NCBI GenBank assembly: GCA_003561595.1
Contig: PWWF01000079.1
Coordinates: forward strand, 1 to 5,037
Direction: 5' to 3'
DNA length: 5,037 nucleotides
From: Paracoccaceae bacterium
GTDB lineage: Bacteria > Pseudomonadota > Alphaproteobacteria > Rhodobacterales > Rhodobacteraceae
The notes beneath the pieces are model-generated. The model was not told the origin of the DNA, did not search any database, and worked only from the letters and a program-made list of their open reading frames with translations. A program made the position numbers and the translations under genes. Below are positions 4,544 to 5,037 of this stretch, piece after piece (the first letter of the stretch is position 1; the number at the start of each line of letters is the position of its first letter).

Positions 4544-5037
4544 ATGGATTGGCGTGACATGCCCCCTCTCTCGGCGTTGCGGGCGTTTGCGGCCTGGGCC
4601 GAAAGCGGGTCGGTCGTCACGGCTGCGGCACGGCTGGGCGTGACCCATGCCGCCATCAGCCAGCAGATCCGCGCGCTGGAAAAGGCACTCGATATCGGGC
4701 TGGTCAGTCGCAATGGCCGCCGGATCGAGATGACGGATGAGGGGCGGCGTCTGGCCGAAGGGCTGACACGCGGCTTTGCCGAGATTGCGCATGTCGTCGC
4801 GGAGCTGCGCGACACGCAGGACCTGCGCCCGCTGCAGGTCACCACCACGCCCATGTTCGCCAGCGCCTGGCTGGTGCCACGTCTGGGCGCGTTTCGCGCC
4901 GCGCATCCGGCGGTCGATCTGGTGATCGACCCGGTGCCGGGGATGCGCATGCTGGAACCGGGCGGTATTGATGTCGCGATCCGGTCGGGCAGCGGCGGCT
5001 GGCCGGGGCTGGAATCGCGCCTGCTGGTGCCCGCGCC
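4544..5037 (+). CDS. LysR-family transcription regulator, GcvA-like group (3' partial)
   Basis: 164 residues are visible and the frame is open at the window end; full-length members have about 290-310. The N-terminal winged helix-turn-helix spans about 8-66: PPLSALRAFAAWAESGSV, AAARLGVTHAAISQQIRALE (the recognition helix with AISQQI), then the wing RRIEMTDEGRRLAEGL. A linker helix follows to about 92, and the co-inducer domain begins at LQVTTTPMFASAWLVPRL (97-114) with DVAIRSGSGGWPGL (143-156), the 'W.PRL' and 'D.AIR.G.G.WPGL' features of the GcvA/AmpR-like LysR group. It binds DNA as a tetramer; the ligand cannot be predicted. ATG 4544 is preferred because MDWRDMPPLSALRAF matches the usual start of this subgroup; ATG 4559 is possible. 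The Shine-Dalgarno is weak (GGA, seven bases upstream). It is divergent from the 49-aa gene. Confidence 0.9.
   Translation, partial: MDWRDMPPLSALRAFAAWAESGSVVTAAARLGVTHAAISQQIRALEKALDIGLVSRNGRRIEMTDEGRRLAEGLTRGFAEIAHVVAELRDTQDLRPLQVTTTPMFASAWLVPRLGAFRAAHPAVDLVIDPVPGMRMLEPGGIDVAIRSGSGGWPGLESRLLVPA

Noticed and set aside
4537..4950. Minus-strand ORFs opposite the LysR gene
   Set aside because: Antisense shadows of a conserved DNA-binding domain; Arg/Ser-rich and without start signals.
1..5037. CRISPR array, tRNA/rRNA, insertion sequence or phage attachment site
   Set aside because: I saw no regularly spaced direct repeats, cloverleaf-type sequence, transposase motifs or terminal inverted repeats with target duplications.

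Overview
The window reads as a chromosomal piece of a GC-rich alphaproteobacterium, most likely Rhodobacterales (Paracoccaceae/Roseobacter type). The grounds are the adjacent divergent hemN and fnrL genes, an FnrL-type regulator with a Cx2Cx7C iron-sulfur signature, a tandem universal stress protein of the kind found near cbb3-oxidase/fnrL loci in that order, and GC-rich third codon positions. Species cannot be read from the sequence. I see no IS element, CRISPR array, tRNA or rRNA.

Layout. Bases 1-359 (+) hold the C-terminal end of a GT4-type glycosyltransferase. It converges on hemN (446-1801, -), and a strong hairpin lies in the 86-base gap. hemN is divergent from fnrL (1856-2608, +). Their starts are only 54 bases apart and share one perfect FNR box, TTGAT-N4-ATCAA. 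After 215 bases without a convincing gene comes a 164-residue single-pass membrane protein of unknown function (2824-3318, +), whose 3' end overlaps by 14 bases the convergent tandem Usp gene (3305-4144, -).

Bases 4145-4543 look empty at first sight. They contain a 49-residue ORF on the minus strand (4296-4445) with a textbook Shine-Dalgarno in front and a 12-bp perfect stem plus U-run just behind: a complete small gene. It is divergent from a LysR-family regulator of the GcvA-like group (4544 to the window end, +). A T-N11-A motif sits in the shared promoter region, directly before the regulator's start.

How it fits together. FnrL is the oxygen-sensing activator/repressor of the low-oxygen regulon, and HemN makes protoporphyrinogen precursor without O2, so it is a classic FnrL target. 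The Usp gene has a degraded FNR-like site placed where a class II activator would sit, suggesting (not proving) that it belongs to the same regulon. The small gene and the LysR gene look like a separate regulator-target pair. The new or under-described items here are the 49-residue gene with its terminator, the unknown membrane protein between fnrL and usp, and the extremely compact hemN/fnrL promoter with apparently near-leaderless fnrL.
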